From the NCBI RefSeq assembly GCF_016653295.1, contig NZ_NHSF01000068.1:1-64000 (forward strand): DNA of 64,000 nucleotides. Direction: 5' to 3'. Below are positions 24,751-34,592 of the stretch, piece by piece. Made by a program: the position numbers and the translations under genes. The notes under the pieces were generated by a model. The model searched no databases and was not told the DNA's origin. It saw nothing but the letters and a program-made list of their open reading frames with translations. Origin of the DNA: Halochromatium salexigens (GTDB taxonomy: Bacteria; Pseudomonadota; Gammaproteobacteria; Chromatiales; Chromatiaceae). Within the stretch, counting starts at the first letter, position 1. Each line of letters opens with the position of its first letter.

Positions 24751-25815
24751 TTAGCGCATCTGACGCAGGCGCCAGCGCTGATAGCTGGGCTCCTGCCGAT
24801 AGGCCTTGCTGGTCACATAGTCGAGCACGTTGCCGAGCCGATAGAAACCGACCACCGAATCCACACGCAGGATCTCACGGCCCTGCTCGTCGAAGAAAAT
24901 CACCGCTGGCGCATAGAAAAGGCCCAGATCCGAGGCCCAATCGCGTGCCGTGGTGCGCACGCCCGCGGGCGTGATGAGCGGCGTTGGCGCCCACAGGTCG
25001 AGCTGGACATTGTCCAGGCTGGCAAAGCCCTCGGCAATCGCCTGATCCTGCAGGGACTGACCATGCAGGACATCGCAAGGATGGCAATCCCCCTGCTCGA
25101 AGAACACGGCGAGAGGCCGCTCGGCCGGGACCCGGCTGCGATCGAGATTGAACGGCGGCGACTGAAAGAAGGGCTGATCGTGCAGATCGGCGGCATCGAA
25201 GACCATACGATTGTCGCCGCGCGCGAGATAGTCCCGGAACCGCTCTTCGAGGTAGTGCTCATCGGCGACGTACTCGAGCGCGGCGCGGAACTGATAGGGC
25301 GGATAGTACCCGCGCAGACGCAAGACCTCACGGCCTTGCGCGTTGTAGAAAATCAGCGTCGGCGTAAATTCGGCCTCCTCGCGCACTGCAAAATCGCGTT
25401 CGGTCAGGGTGCGACCGCTCAGATCGGTGACCTCGGCAACGCCCCAGATATCGATCGGCGTGACATCGAAATGGCGCTTAGTGTACTCGACGATGTCCGT
25501 CTCGGAGCCGAAGTTCACATCCATGAGTTGGTGGCAGTAGGCGCAGCGCTTTTGGCCGAAGTACAGGATCAGGCCTTTCCCGGCGTCGCGCGCCGCCTCG
25601 AGATCGGCGCGCAGGTCCAAGAATGGATCATTGAACCAGGGCGGATAGCTCAACAACGCATCGCGCGGGCTATCATCGAACGCATAGGCATCAGCATCGG
25701 CCTCATCGTTGGCAAAGCCGGGGGCCGAGAAGCCCCAGGCGAAGAGGAACGCCACCTGCAGAAAAACGGCTAGCGACTGACGGAGAAGCGGGCGGAAAAG
25801 ATTCGAACCAGACAT
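24751..25815 (-). CDS. Exported tandem thioredoxin-fold protein (SoxW-like)
   Basis: 354-residue exported protein with a signal peptide (about 1-35). Two thioredoxin-fold domains follow. The first (about 65-190) has a CAYC redox motif in YFGQKRCAYCHQLMD. The second (about 210-340) has CHPC in FFEQGDCHPCDVL. Each is followed by a cis-proline strand (FTPTLIFY and YAPAVIFF). The first domain resembles SoxW/DsbD-gamma-type periplasmic thioredoxins of sulfur oxidisers. A role as periplasmic thiol-disulfide carrier is likely; partners are not encoded beside it. Start ATG 25815 gives a clean signal peptide; the longer in-frame reading overlaps rhlB and is rejected. Confidence 0.85.
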   Translation of the reverse strand: MSGSNLFRPLLRQSLAVFLQVAFLFAWGFSAPGFANDEADADAYAFDDSPRDALLSYPPWFNDPFLDLRADLEAARDAGKGLILYFGQKRCAYCHQLMDVNFGSETDIVEYTKRHFDVTPIDIWGVAEVTDLSGRTLTERDFAVREEAEFTPTLIFYNAQGREVLRLRGYYPPYQFRAALEYVADEHYLEERFRDYLARGDNRMVFDAADLHDQPFFQSPPFNLDRSRVPAERPLAVFFEQGDCHPCDVLHGQSLQDQAIAEGFASLDNVQLDLWAPTPLITPAGVRTTARDWASDLGLFYAPAVIFFDEQGREILRVDSVVGFYRLGNVLDYVTSKAYRQEPSYQRWRLRQMR

Positions 25816-25885
25816 CGACGCGATCGACTCCAAGGGTAGGACGCGAGAGGCGCGCGCAATCAGGCGTAGCACTCGCTGTTGAGAC

Positions 25886-27490
25886 TCAGGTTTGTGGCGT
25901 CGGTTCAGGCTGGCCCGCGGACGGTCGGCGCGGGCGCCGACGGCGGCGCTTCTTGGGCGTACCGCTCGCGGAGGCGTTCGGCCCAGCCGGCGCGGCAGTC
26001 CCGTTTGGCGCGGGCGCTCTAGCGCCGGCGGTTGCATCGGCGGTATCACCGGTAGAGGTCGCGCTCGACCTGGGCTTAGGCCCCGGCTTGGCTGCTCCTT
26101 GCCGTTCGCGTCGTGGGCCTCCGCGCGCGCCCGCGCCCGACCCGCGTCCGCCATCACGGCCACTCTGGCGCCCACCATCACGCGGACGCCGTTCGACCCG
26201 GACCCGGCTTTTGGAGTCAACCTCGGCGAGCAAGTCGGGCTCAACAGTGCTGATCGGGATACGCGCCCCGACGAAGGCCTCGATATCGGGCCAGCCCATC
26301 GCATAACTCTCGCAGACAAAGCTGATCGCTTCACCGGCCGCGCCGGCGCGCGCGGTGCGGCCGATGCGATGCACATAGTCCTCAGCATCATCCGGCAGGT
26401 CGTAGTTGATGACATGGGTCACGCCCGGGATATGCAGACCGCGCGCGGCGACATCGGTGGCCACCATGGTCGCGAGTTCGCCCTCCTGGAATTGCCGCAG
26501 CAGGCTGAGGCGTTTCTTCTGCGGCACATCACCAGAGAGCATCGCAGCCTTGAGCCCATTACCCTCCAGATAGCCCCAGACCCGCTCGCCTTCGCGCTTG
26601 GTGTTGACAAAAACCATGCTGCGCGCATCCTCGAACTGACGCAGTAACCCAATCAGCAAAGGCACCTTTTCATCGTTGGCGACCATGTAGCCGCGTTGGG
26701 TCACGCGCTCGGCGGTCACCCGCTCCGGCGTAATCTCGACCCTCTTCGGATCATTCATGTGCTCATAGGCAAGCTCCATGACCCGATACGACAAGGTGGC
26801 CGAGAACAGCATGCCGAGACGCTCACTTGGCGCCGGCAAACGCCGCAGCACGAAGCGAATATCCTTGATGAAGCCGAGATCGAACATCCGATCGGCCTCA
26901 TCGAGCACCACCACCTCGACATGCCGCAGGTCGAACACTCGTTGCTTCAAATAATCGATCAGCCGGCCCGGCGTGCCGATGAGGATATCGACACCGGCGG
27001 CAATCTTATCGCGCTGGGCCTGATACCCGGTCCCGCCATAGACGAGGCCGAGCCGGAATCGCGTTTTCGCCGCGAGCAGCTGGGCGTCCTTGTGGATCTG
27101 CACCGCAAGCTCGCGGGTCGGCGCCAAGATCAACACGCGCGGCTGACGCGGTGGCTGCACGGGCTTGCGCGGCGCATTATCTTGCTCATCATTCGACGCG
27201 GCACTGGGCTCGGGTTGATCATCCCCAGACGCCTGATCCACGCTCGGCGCCATCCCCGCGGCCATTTCAAACTGCAGCAAGCGTTGCAACGCCACTACGA
27301 GGAAGGCCGCCGTCTTACCGGTGCCCGTCTGCGCTTGCCCGGCAATGTCCTGGCCGGCGAGCGCGAGCGGCAGGGTCTCGGCCTGAATCGGCGTGCAATA
27401 GTGAAACCCAGCGGCCTCGAGGCCAGCGAGAATCCGGGGATGAAGATCAAACTGATCAAAGCGGGTATCGGTGAGGTGAGTCTGGGGCAT
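25886..27490 (-). CDS. rhlB: DEAD-box RNA helicase RhlB
   Basis: 534-residue ATP-dependent RNA helicase. It has the Q motif ([14 protein letters not shown]), Walker [19 protein letters not shown] at the core, SAT, and [10 protein letters not shown] of motif VI. The opening [18 protein letters not shown] closely resembles E. coli RhlB, a degradosome component. Two features differ from the usual 420 residues: an insert of about 35 acidic/Pro-rich residues between motif I and motif Ia (about 80-115), and a long Arg/Gly then Pro/Ala-rich C-terminal tail (about 435-534) that probably binds RNA. It is divergent from trxA-rho, the same neighbourhood as in E. coli. Confidence 0.94.
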   Translation of the reverse strand: MPQTHLTDTRFDQFDLHPRILAGLEAAGFHYCTPIQAETLPLALAGQDIAGQAQTGTGKTAAFLVVALQRLLQFEMAAGMAPSVDQASGDDQPEPSAASNDEQDNAPRKPVQPPRQPRVLILAPTRELAVQIHKDAQLLAAKTRFRLGLVYGGTGYQAQRDKIAAGVDILIGTPGRLIDYLKQRVFDLRHVEVVVLDEADRMFDLGFIKDIRFVLRRLPAPSERLGMLFSATLSYRVMELAYEHMNDPKRVEITPERVTAERVTQRGYMVANDEKVPLLIGLLRQFEDARSMVFVNTKREGERVWGYLEGNGLKAAMLSGDVPQKKRLSLLRQFQEGELATMVATDVAARGLHIPGVTHVINYDLPDDAEDYVHRIGRTARAGAAGEAISFVCESYAMGWPDIEAFVGARIPISTVEPDLLAEVDSKSRVRVERRPRDGGRQSGRDGGRGSGAGARGGPRRERQGAAKPGPKPRSSATSTGDTADATAGARAPAPNGTAAPAGPNASASGTPKKRRRRRPRRPSAGQPEPTPQT

Positions 27491-27929
27491 AGAGGACCGA
27501 ACGGGTGAAGACGTGGCGGGCGCATCGATGGATCAGGATGCGCGAGGACTTGCAAAACTTGATATCTTTAGCTCAAATAGCATCCTAACGCTGGCGGCGG
27601 CTTGTGCGCCAGCCAACCAACCCGCCCCATCCCGTCTCGACGCACCACCCAAGAGCATCAGGCGAGAGCGATTTCGGCAACGAGCATCATCGCAACAAGC
27701 ATCATCCCGGTGCGGCCACACTAGACCAGCCAGCGGGCGGTCTTGCTCCCGGAGTCATTGCCAGCATTGCGATTGCGTCGCCGCACAGGGTGCAGCCCTC
27801 CAGCTTTATGTCGACGTTGGCCTTACCACCGAAATCGACACTGCAACCTTTGACGGGCACAACCTGTTGGCGCCGAAACCCATAGGCTGAAACACGCATC
27901 CAACACCCCCAACGTGGAGAGAGACCGAA
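27491..27929. other. 439-bp spacer between rhlB and trxA
   Basis: No convincing gene. The promoters for rhlB and trxA-rho should lie here. A possible sigma70-like pair TTGCAA (27550-27555), 17-bp spacer, TCAAAT (27573-27578) faces trxA, which would give a leader of about 340 nt. That is notable because rho is autoregulated through its leader in E. coli. A minus-strand reading frame with a CTLCG motif is not supported by family resemblance. Confidence 0.35.
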
Positions 27930-28256
27930 GTGAGCGAGAGAATCGTCCATGTGACCGACGACACCTTCGAGCAAGAGGTGCTGCAGTCCGATCAACCCGT
28001 GCTCGTCGACTATTGGGCCAACTGGTGCGCACCCTGCAAGATGATCGCCCCGGTGCTCGAGGAGATCGCCGAGGAGTACGAGGGACGCATCAAGGTCGCC
28101 AAGCTCGATATCGACGAGAACCGAGCCGTGACCGAGCGCTTCAACGTGCGCGGCATCCCCACCCTGATCCTATTTAAGAATGGCGAGGCCGAGGCGATCA
28201 AGGTCGGCGCGGTCTCGAAGTCTCAACTGACCGTCTTCATCGATAGCAACCTTTGA
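27930..28256 (+). CDS. trxA: Thioredoxin
   Basis: 108-residue cytoplasmic thioredoxin reducing protein disulfides. The active site is W32-C33-A34-P35-C36, with the buried Asp27 (LVDYWANW) and cis-Pro77 (GIPTLI). Ala replaces the usual Gly between the cysteines, a change that may alter redox potential. The start is a GTG at 27930, preceded by GGAGAGAG at good spacing. The stop overlaps the in-frame region leading into rho, and the trxA-rho order matches E. coli, so co-transcription is very likely. Confidence 0.96.
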   Translation: MSERIVHVTDDTFEQEVLQSDQPVLVDYWANWCAPCKMIAPVLEEIAEEYEGRIKVAKLDIDENRAVTERFNVRGIPTLILFKNGEAEAIKVGAVSKSQLTVFIDSNL

Positions 28257-28447
28257 ATCAGCCACGCACGCGGCCCCGGCGCCGGCCCGGGAATCACACG
28301 CGCAACCGATCCGGCAACATCGAGACGGAGCCAGGCCAGCAGACCGACTCCGAAACCCCCACCGCCAGCGAGCCCGCCTCGTCCCCGCCCGATCCGCCGC
28401 GATCCTCGCGCGGGGAGCGCCCCCGACCGTCGTCGAATAGACCATCC

Positions 28448-29704
28448 ATGAATCTCACCGAGCTAAAACAGATGCCCGTCCCTGCGCTGGTCGACCTGGC
28501 GCAGTCGATGGAACTCGAGGGCGTCGGTCGCTCCCGTAAGCAGGACCTGATCTTCGCTATCCTCAAGGCCAAGGCCAAACGCGGCGAGGACATCTACGGC
28601 GACGGCGTGCTCGAGATCCTCTCGGACGGCTTCGGCTTCCTGCGCTCGGCGGCCGCGTCCTTCCTCGCCGGCCCCGATGACATCTACGTCTCGCCGAGCC
28701 AGATCCGCCGCTTCGCGTTGCGCACCGGCGACAACATCTCCGGCAAGATCCGCCCGCCCAAGGATGGCGAGCGTTACTTCGCGCTGCTCAAGGTCGGGGA
28801 TATCAACTTCGATCGGCCCGAGAACGCCAAGACCAAGATCCTGTTCGAGAACTTCACGCCACTGTTCGCTCAGCAGCGACTCGGGCTCGAGGTCGGCAAC
28901 GGCAGCACCGAGGATCTCACCGCGCGCACGATCGACCTGATCGCGCCCATCGGCAAGGGCCAGCGCGGCCTGATCGTTTCCCCGCCCAAGGCCGGCAAGA
29001 CGATGATCCTGCAGAACATCGCCCAATCGATCGCGCACAATCATCCCGAGGTGTTCCTGATCGTGCTGCTCATCGACGAGCGCCCGGAGGAGGTCACCGA
29101 GATGGATCGCTCGGTGCGTGGCGAGGTGATCTCCTCGACCTTCGACGAACCGGCGACGCGCCATGTGCAGGTCGCCGAGATGGTCATCGAGCGCGCCAAG
29201 CGTCTGGTCGAGCACAAGCGCGATGTGGTCATCCTGCTCGATAGCATCACCCGCCTGGCGCGCGCCTACAACACCGTGGTGCCCTCCTCGGGCAAGGTGC
29301 TCACCGGCGGCGTCGACGCCAATGCCTTGCAGCGACCGAAGCGCTTCTTTGGCGCCGCGCGCAACGTCGAGGAGGGCGGCTCGTTGTCGATCATCGCCAC
29401 CGCGCTAGTCGAGACTGGCTCGCGCATGGACGACGTCATCTACGAGGAGTTCAAGGGGACTGGCAACATGGAACTGCACCTCGACCGGCGCATCTCCGAG
29501 AAGCGCATCTTCCCTGCGATCAACATCAACCGCTCCGGCACGCGTCGCGAGGAACTGTTGGTGCCGGCGGCCGAGCTGCAGAAGATGTGGATCCTGCGTA
29601 AGATCCTGCACCCGATGGATGAGCTGGCGGCGATCGAATTCCTCCTCGACAAGCTCAAGACCACCAAGACCAACAACGAGTTCTTCGACTCGATGCGGGG
29701 CTGA
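28448..29704 (+). CDS. rho: Transcription termination factor Rho
   Basis: 418-residue hexameric RNA-dependent ATPase that ends transcription. The RNA-binding domain starts [10 protein letters not shown] and continues with DGFGFLRSA and [15 protein letters not shown]. The ATPase domain has Walker A in [25 protein letters not shown], and the secondary-site block [17 protein letters not shown]. Length matches E. coli (419). The frame is open back to a TTG at 28253 that overlaps the trxA stop, which would add 65 Arg/Pro/Ser-rich residues; neither start has a strong ribosome site. ATG 28448 is chosen on homology. murU follows after 34 bp. Confidence 0.96.
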   Translation: MNLTELKQMPVPALVDLAQSMELEGVGRSRKQDLIFAILKAKAKRGEDIYGDGVLEILSDGFGFLRSAAASFLAGPDDIYVSPSQIRRFALRTGDNISGKIRPPKDGERYFALLKVGDINFDRPENAKTKILFENFTPLFAQQRLGLEVGNGSTEDLTARTIDLIAPIGKGQRGLIVSPPKAGKTMILQNIAQSIAHNHPEVFLIVLLIDERPEEVTEMDRSVRGEVISSTFDEPATRHVQVAEMVIERAKRLVEHKRDVVILLDSITRLARAYNTVVPSSGKVLTGGVDANALQRPKRFFGAARNVEEGGSLSIIATALVETGSRMDDVIYEEFKGTGNMELHLDRRISEKRIFPAININRSGTRREELLVPAAELQKMWILRKILHPMDELAAIEFLLDKLKTTKTNNEFFDSMRG

Positions 29705-29738
29705 TGCCCGACGGTCCCATGCCCGCTCGGTCCCACCG

Positions 29739-30425
29739 ATGAAGGCGATGATCCTGGCCGCCGGGCGCGGCAACCGCATGCGCCCGCTCACCGACCACAG
29801 CCCGAAGCCACTGCTCGAGGTGGGCGGTCGTGCGCTGATCGTGCATCAGATTCGGCGCTTGCGCGAGGCCGGCATCACCGAGCTGGTGATCAATCACGCG
29901 CATCTTGGCGAGCAGATCGAGCAGGCGCTGGGCGATGGCCGCGCCTATGATGTGCGGATCCAGTACTCGCCCGAAGGGCCGGGGCAGGCGCTCGAGACCG
30001 GCGGCGGCATCCATCGCGCGCTGGCGCTCTTGGGTCCGGAGCCCTTCCTGGTGGTCAATGGCGACATCTGGTGCGATCTGGATTACCGTCGCCTGCGCCT
30101 CGAGGCGCACGACCTGGCCCAGATCGTCCTGGTCGATAACCCGCCGCATCACCCCGAAGGCGATTTCGCGCTCCGCGCTGGGCGCGCGCGACTCGACGCT
30201 AACGGTGATCGCCAGTTGACCTTCGCTGGCATCGGCCTCTATCACCCGCACCTGTTCGCGGACCGGGACCCTGGCGCCTTCCCGCTCGCCCCCTTGCTGC
30301 GCGAGGCCATGGCGGCGGGGCGCTGTGGCGGTCTATACCATGCCGGCGTCTGGCTCGATATCGGCACCCCAGAGCGTTTACAGACACTCGATCGCATGTT
30401 AAGGAGCAGTCAAATGAAGCGGTAG
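29739..30425 (+). CDS. murU: N-acetylmuramate alpha-1-phosphate uridylyltransferase (MurU-like)
   Basis: 228-residue nucleotidyltransferase. The signature [20 protein letters not shown] binds the nucleotide, followed by PKPLLEVGG and the metal-binding VVNGDIWCD. Size and pattern match MurU, which makes UDP-MurNAc during recycling of cell-wall fragments and bypasses fosfomycin-sensitive synthesis. Its usual partner, the sugar kinase amgK, is not adjacent, so a sugar-1-phosphate transferase of another pathway cannot be excluded. It sits 34 bp after rho and 34 bp before the GCS2 gene. The ATG at 29739 is chosen because the family begins here. Confidence 0.85.
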   Translation: MKAMILAAGRGNRMRPLTDHSPKPLLEVGGRALIVHQIRRLREAGITELVINHAHLGEQIEQALGDGRAYDVRIQYSPEGPGQALETGGGIHRALALLGPEPFLVVNGDIWCDLDYRRLRLEAHDLAQIVLVDNPPHHPEGDFALRAGRARLDANGDRQLTFAGIGLYHPHLFADRDPGAFPLAPLLREAMAAGRCGGLYHAGVWLDIGTPERLQTLDRMLRSSQMKR

Positions 30426-30459
30426 GCGACCTTGTGCCGGAGCGGAGGCAGCAGCGCGT

Positions 30460-31911
30460 ATGGGCCAGGACATCGGCGATCACGCATTCACCCAGGCCGA
30501 TTTTCGCGCCTTCGAGGCCCGCTTGAAGGCCGAGACCACGCTGCTCGAGCGCTGGTTCGCCGAGGACGCCTTCGCCCCCACTGAGCACGAGGGCGAGCGC
30601 ACGGTCGGCTTCGAGCTTGAAGCCTGTTTGATCGATCGCCGCCATCAGGCCCCGGCACCGGTGATCGACGCCTTCCTCGAGCAGGTCCAGGATCCGCTCG
30701 TCGTCCCCGAGCTAGCGCGCTTCAACCTGGAGCTGAATAGCACCCCGGAGCCCCTCACCGGCAATGCGCTGAGCCGACTCCACGCCGAACTCGAGCGAAC
30801 CCTGGCGCATTGCCAAACGGCGGCCGCCACGCTCGATGCACGGGTCGGCACCATTGGCATCCTGCCCACGCTGCGCCCCGAGCACCTGGTGCCAGCGCAG
30901 ATGACCCCGCGTCCGCGCTATCGCGCGCTCAATGAGCAGATCCTGCGCCTGCGCGATGGCGCGCCGTTCCGGCTCGAGATCGAGGGCGAGCAGCCACTGA
31001 CCATCGAGCAACCCGATGTCATGCTCGAAGCGGCGGCCACCTCGTTCCAGATCCATCTCAAGATCGGTGCTGCCGAGTCGGCGCGGGTCTTCAACGCCTC
31101 CAAACTGCTGGCGGCGATCTCGGTCGCGATCGGCGCCAACTCGCCCGCTCTGTTCGGCCGAGAACTTTGGTGCGAGACCCGCATCCCGCTGTTCGAGCAA
31201 GCGGTCTCGGTCGGCGACAGCCCGCTACGCGAACGGGTCGGTTTCGGCATCCGCTACGCCGATCAATCGGTCATGGAGTGCTTTCGCTCGAACATCGAGC
31301 GCTATCCGGTGCTGTTGCCGCATCTGATGGATGAGCCCTTGGAGCAGCTGGCGCATCTGCGTCTGCACAACGGCACCATCTGGCGCTGGAATCGGCCGTT
31401 GATCGGCTTCGAGCCCGCTGCGGCCGGCGCTCAACAGCCCCATCTTCGGATGGAGCATCGGGTCGCGGCGGCGGGGCCCTCGACGATCGACAACATCGCC
31501 AATGCCGCACTCTACGTCGGCGCCGTGCATGCTCTGGCGAGCGAGTCCAGGCCGCCGGAGCAGACCCTGACGTTCAATCAGGCCAGGGTCAACTTTTATC
31601 TCGCCGCCCGCTATGGGCTGGCGGCCGAGATCCTCTGGTACGACCACCGAGCGCGGATGCCGATCCATCGGCTCATCCTCGAGCGGGTGCTGCCCAAGGC
31701 GCACCTTGGGCTGGAAGCGCTCGGGATCGACCACGGCGAGATCGATGACTGGCTCGGCGTCATCGCGGCGCGCGCCCGCACCCGTCGCACCGGCGCGACC
31801 TGGCAGCGCGCCTGGGTGGCCAAGCACGGCCCGGACATGGCGGCCTTGACCGAGGCGTACCTGGCATGGCAGGCGAGCGGCAAGCCGGTGCACGAATGGA
31901 CGCTGGACTGA
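30460..31911 (+). CDS. Carboxylate-amine ligase, GCS2 family
   Basis: 483-residue ATP-dependent ligase of the glutamate-cysteine ligase type 2 superfamily, which joins an amino-acid carboxylate to an amine, often the first step of glutathione-type thiol synthesis. It has VGFELEACLID near residue 52 and RFNLELNSTPEPL near 90, which match the metal/glutamate-binding strands, and RMEHRVAAAGPSTIDNIAN. The exact substrate is not defined by sequence; purple sulfur bacteria make glutathione amide, so gamma-glutamylcysteine synthesis is a reasonable guess. GGAGG lies 11 bases before the ATG. It ends the trxA-rho-murU gene string. Confidence 0.8.
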   Translation: MGQDIGDHAFTQADFRAFEARLKAETTLLERWFAEDAFAPTEHEGERTVGFELEACLIDRRHQAPAPVIDAFLEQVQDPLVVPELARFNLELNSTPEPLTGNALSRLHAELERTLAHCQTAAATLDARVGTIGILPTLRPEHLVPAQMTPRPRYRALNEQILRLRDGAPFRLEIEGEQPLTIEQPDVMLEAAATSFQIHLKIGAAESARVFNASKLLAAISVAIGANSPALFGRELWCETRIPLFEQAVSVGDSPLRERVGFGIRYADQSVMECFRSNIERYPVLLPHLMDEPLEQLAHLRLHNGTIWRWNRPLIGFEPAAAGAQQPHLRMEHRVAAAGPSTIDNIANAALYVGAVHALASESRPPEQTLTFNQARVNFYLAARYGLAAEILWYDHRARMPIHRLILERVLPKAHLGLEALGIDHGEIDDWLGVIAARARTRRTGATWQRAWVAKHGPDMAALTEAYLAWQASGKPVHEWTLD

Positions 31912-31966
31912 GCGCGAACTGCTTGGATCGGACCAGCTCAACCCGGCCCAGATCAACCCAGCTCGA

Positions 31967-33067
31967 CTACTCGCCAACCCCGGTGTCGAGAGAGACGCCC
32001 TTTGCCCGCTCGGCATCGATGTGCCGCGGCAGCGCGCTCAAGATCGCCTGCACCAGGGTTGCGAGCGGGATCGCGAAGAACACGCCCCAAAAGCCCCAGA
32101 TGCCGCCAAAGACGAGGATCGCGACGATGATGGCCACCGGGTGCAGATCCACCACCTCGGAGAACAGCACCGGCACCAGCACATTGCCATCCAGCGCTTG
32201 GATGACAACGTAGGAGACGGCCAGCCAGACAAAGCTTGGCCCCCAACCCCACTGAAACCAGGCAATCAGCACCACTGGAATGGTCACGATCGAGGCCCCG
32301 ATGTAGGGGATGATCACCGAGAGCCCGACCAGCACCGAGAGCAAGAGGGCATAGTTGAGCCCGAACAACGAGAAGGTGGCGAAGCTCACGGCCCAGACGA
32401 TGAGGATCTCCCAGACCTTGCCGCGGACATAGTTCGAAATCTGCACATCCACCTTGGTCCAGATATCGCTCGCGATGGCGCGATGGCGCGGCAGCCACTG
32501 CCGGAACCAGGCCAGGATCAAGGCTTTGTCCTTGAGGAAGAAGAACACCAGCAAGGGCATCAGGATCACATAGACCAACAGCGTGATCACGCCGACCACG
32601 GAGGACAGCGACAGCGACAGCAACTGCTGACCGAGTCCGGCGATATCGCGACGGATACTGCCGATGAGTTCTTCGATCTGAGCGCTGGTGATGAGATCCG
32701 GGTAACGCTCGGGCAACTGCATCAGCGCCTGCTGCCCGTGGGCGAGCATGCTCGGCAGTTGTTGCAACAGGTCGCGAATCTGGCGCGAGACCGAGGGCAA
32801 TACACCAATCAGCATCGACATCACGAACAGCATGAAGAGCGTGAACACCACCAGCACGGCCAACCAACGCGGCCAGCGCAGGCGCTCCAAGATCCCGACC
32901 AGCCCCTCGAGCAGATAGGCCAGGACGATGCTCGCCAGCACCGGCGTCAGCATCCGACCGAAGAACAGCAGGATCGCGAACAGGACCAGCAGCACGGAGA
33001 CCAAGGACAGGATTTGTGGGTCGGAAAAAAACCGACTCAGCCAACGGGTCAAGGCGTGCACGGGCAT
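31967..33067 (-). CDS. AI-2E family transporter / PerM-like permease
   Basis: 366-residue inner-membrane protein with about eight hydrophobic segments. The layout is typical of the AI-2E/PerM family: two N-terminal pairs (about 18-55 and 63-95), a soluble region (95-155), then the conserved IIPYIGASIVTIPVVLIAW and FGGIWGFWGVFFAIPLATLV. Members export small molecules or act as Na+/H+ antiporters; the name does not establish autoinducer-2 transport. The ATG at 33067 lies 16 bp after the upstream gene's stop. An in-frame ATG at 33100 would overlap it. No clear ribosome site separates them. Confidence 0.88.
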   Translation of the reverse strand: MPVHALTRWLSRFFSDPQILSLVSVLLVLFAILLFFGRMLTPVLASIVLAYLLEGLVGILERLRWPRWLAVLVVFTLFMLFVMSMLIGVLPSVSRQIRDLLQQLPSMLAHGQQALMQLPERYPDLITSAQIEELIGSIRRDIAGLGQQLLSLSLSSVVGVITLLVYVILMPLLVFFFLKDKALILAWFRQWLPRHRAIASDIWTKVDVQISNYVRGKVWEILIVWAVSFATFSLFGLNYALLLSVLVGLSVIIPYIGASIVTIPVVLIAWFQWGWGPSFVWLAVSYVVIQALDGNVLVPVLFSEVVDLHPVAIIVAILVFGGIWGFWGVFFAIPLATLVQAILSALPRHIDAERAKGVSLDTGVGE

Positions 33068-33083
33068 GGCCGACGACTGTTGG

Positions 33084-33521
33084 TCAGAGGGGCTGTGCAT
33101 CCTGGTTGGTACTCGGATCTGGCTCCTCGGCGGACCTGGAACCCTGGGTCTCGTAGCGCGCAAGAAATAATCTCTCAAGTTCGTCGATCACCGCTCCCGC
33201 GTCGCGTCCCTGCAGCACATGCGCAGCCATCAGGGCCGAGGTTTCATGCAGCATCTCGCTGGGATCGAGCATCGGGTAGACGCGACGTAGGCGCTTGATG
33301 GCCGCGACAACGCTTTCATCCGGCGGGCGCGGCTCATGTTGTGGCGTGCTGGGCGGGGTCTCGACAGACGCGCACTCGCCACCCGCTGCTCGCAAGGCGG
33401 CACCACCCGCGAGCAGAAACTCGCCAAATGCCATCAGGGTCGCTCGGTCCTGGGCATTGAGTGCGCGCAGAATCTTGAGCATTCGGCGCTCGTGCGCCGA
33501 GGCGCGTTCCATCGGAATCAT
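33084..33521 (-). CDS. Unknown small soluble protein
   Basis: 145-residue protein not recognised. It is helical: a basic N-terminal helix (HERRMLKILRALNAQDRATL), a short Ala-rich segment, a Pro-rich linker (about 53-68), then a second helical block (IKRLRRVYPMLDPSEMLHET, then GRDAGAVIDELERLFLARYE) and a disordered tail. No Cys or metal motif stands out. AGGGG lies 5 bases before the ATG. It precedes the AI-2E permease by 16 bp on the same strand, so the two are probably co-transcribed; a regulatory or adaptor role is only a guess. Confidence 0.6.
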   Translation of the reverse strand: MIPMERASAHERRMLKILRALNAQDRATLMAFGEFLLAGGAALRAAGGECASVETPPSTPQHEPRPPDESVVAAIKRLRRVYPMLDPSEMLHETSALMAAHVLQGRDAGAVIDELERLFLARYETQGSRSAEEPDPSTNQDAQPL

Positions 33522-33554
33522 TTCAGCCCCTGACTCATACCATTCCTCATGCCA

Positions 33555-34460
33555 TTAGCGAAGTGTCCGATCCTTGCAGTATGCCCGAGCAAACTCGAGC
33601 AGTTCCTCCATCACCCGCAGCCTAAACTTGTGTTTCTGATGCACAAAGGAAAACGGCCGAAACAGCGGCGGTTCAAGGCGTAACGCGACCAAGGTTCCAA
33701 GCTTCAGTTCTTTCTGAACCGTCGCCTTGGAGACGATGGAGACACCCATGCCTGCTTCGACCGCCCCCTTGACCGCCTCAGGACTGCCAAGTTCCATGGC
33801 GACCTTGAGCGCACCAGCCCAGCCGGGGAGGCCATCGAGGTAATCGTTGATTACCTCACGCGTACCAGATCCCTCTTCGCGGCAGATGAAAGGATAATCC
33901 AGCACACGCCGGCAGGCCACGGGGCCCAGCAAGGCGAGATCATGGCCCGGCGGGACGATCGCGACCAACTCATCCTGCTTACAGGGTTCGACCACCAGGT
34001 TGCGATTCGCGACCGCGGACTCGACTACGCCAAGATCGATTGCATTGCGCTCAACCAGCGATACGATCCCCTCGCTGTTGGAGACCTTCAGATGGATGGC
34101 GATCTCCGGGTAACGCTTTTTGAAGTCGCCAAGCAGGGTCGGCAGCATGTATTCCGCGATCGTCGTGCTCGCGCCAATGGTCAGCGAGCCGCTGATGTCG
34201 CCGGTGAGTTCTCGCACGCCCTGTTCCATCTCGGCATAAAGCGTGAAGATGCGATCCGCGTACTCGAACACGCGACTGCCGGCATCAGTCAGGCTGATGC
34301 GGTTTCTACCGCGATCGAACAGCCGCGTATTGAATTGTTCCTCCAACTGTCTGACCTGAAAGGTGACCGCCGGCTGCGTCATGTGGAGCGCCTCGGCCGC
34401 CTTGGTGAAGCTCATCAAGCGTGCCACAGTATGAAACACCTGCAGTCGACGGTCTGCCAT
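33555..34460 (-). CDS. LysR-type transcriptional regulator
   Basis: 301-residue regulator. The N-terminal winged helix (about 3-62; RLMSFTKAAEALHMTQPAVT is the recognition region) is followed by a periplasmic-binding-like effector domain (about 90-295). The DNA-binding domain resembles CbbR/RbcR and CysB-type regulators of autotrophs, though the effector cannot be told. ATG 34460 is chosen because GAGGAG lies 3 bases upstream. It is divergent from the FadL-type porin at 34671, the usual LysR layout with the target gene opposite. A 15-bp palindrome in the spacer may be its operator. Confidence 0.9.
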   Translation of the reverse strand: MADRRLQVFHTVARLMSFTKAAEALHMTQPAVTFQVRQLEEQFNTRLFDRGRNRISLTDAGSRVFEYADRIFTLYAEMEQGVRELTGDISGSLTIGASTTIAEYMLPTLLGDFKKRYPEIAIHLKVSNSEGIVSLVERNAIDLGVVESAVANRNLVVEPCKQDELVAIVPPGHDLALLGPVACRRVLDYPFICREEGSGTREVINDYLDGLPGWAGALKVAMELGSPEAVKGAVEAGMGVSIVSKATVQKELKLGTLVALRLEPPLFRPFSFVHQKHKFRLRVMEELLEFARAYCKDRTLR

Positions 34461-34577
34461 GGTCTCCTCGATGCCGCGTTCAGCCGGTGACGTTATAGCA
34501 CAGGCGTTGCGTCTCAGCCCGCGCTGCTCGCGATTGCACGCAACAACAAATTCGCAACATATCTGGATTTTTACAAC

Positions 34578-34592
34578 AACCTGGTGTAGGTT
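34578..34592. promoter_or_regulatory. Palindrome between LysR gene and porin gene
   Basis: AACCT-N5-AGGTT, a perfect 15-bp palindrome 79 bp before the porin ATG and 118 bp before the LysR ATG. Size and position fit a LysR-type operator half-site pair. No binding evidence is visible beyond symmetry. Confidence 0.4.

Noticed and set aside
27702-27995. 97-codon minus-strand frame with CTLCG in the rhlB-trxA spacer
   Set aside because: It runs into the trxA start, has no ribosome site and resembles no family; probably chance.
31953-33044. 363-codon minus-strand frame overlapping the AI-2E permease
   Set aside because: Out of frame with a clear membrane protein of known family; composition is Arg/Ala/Gly shadow-like.
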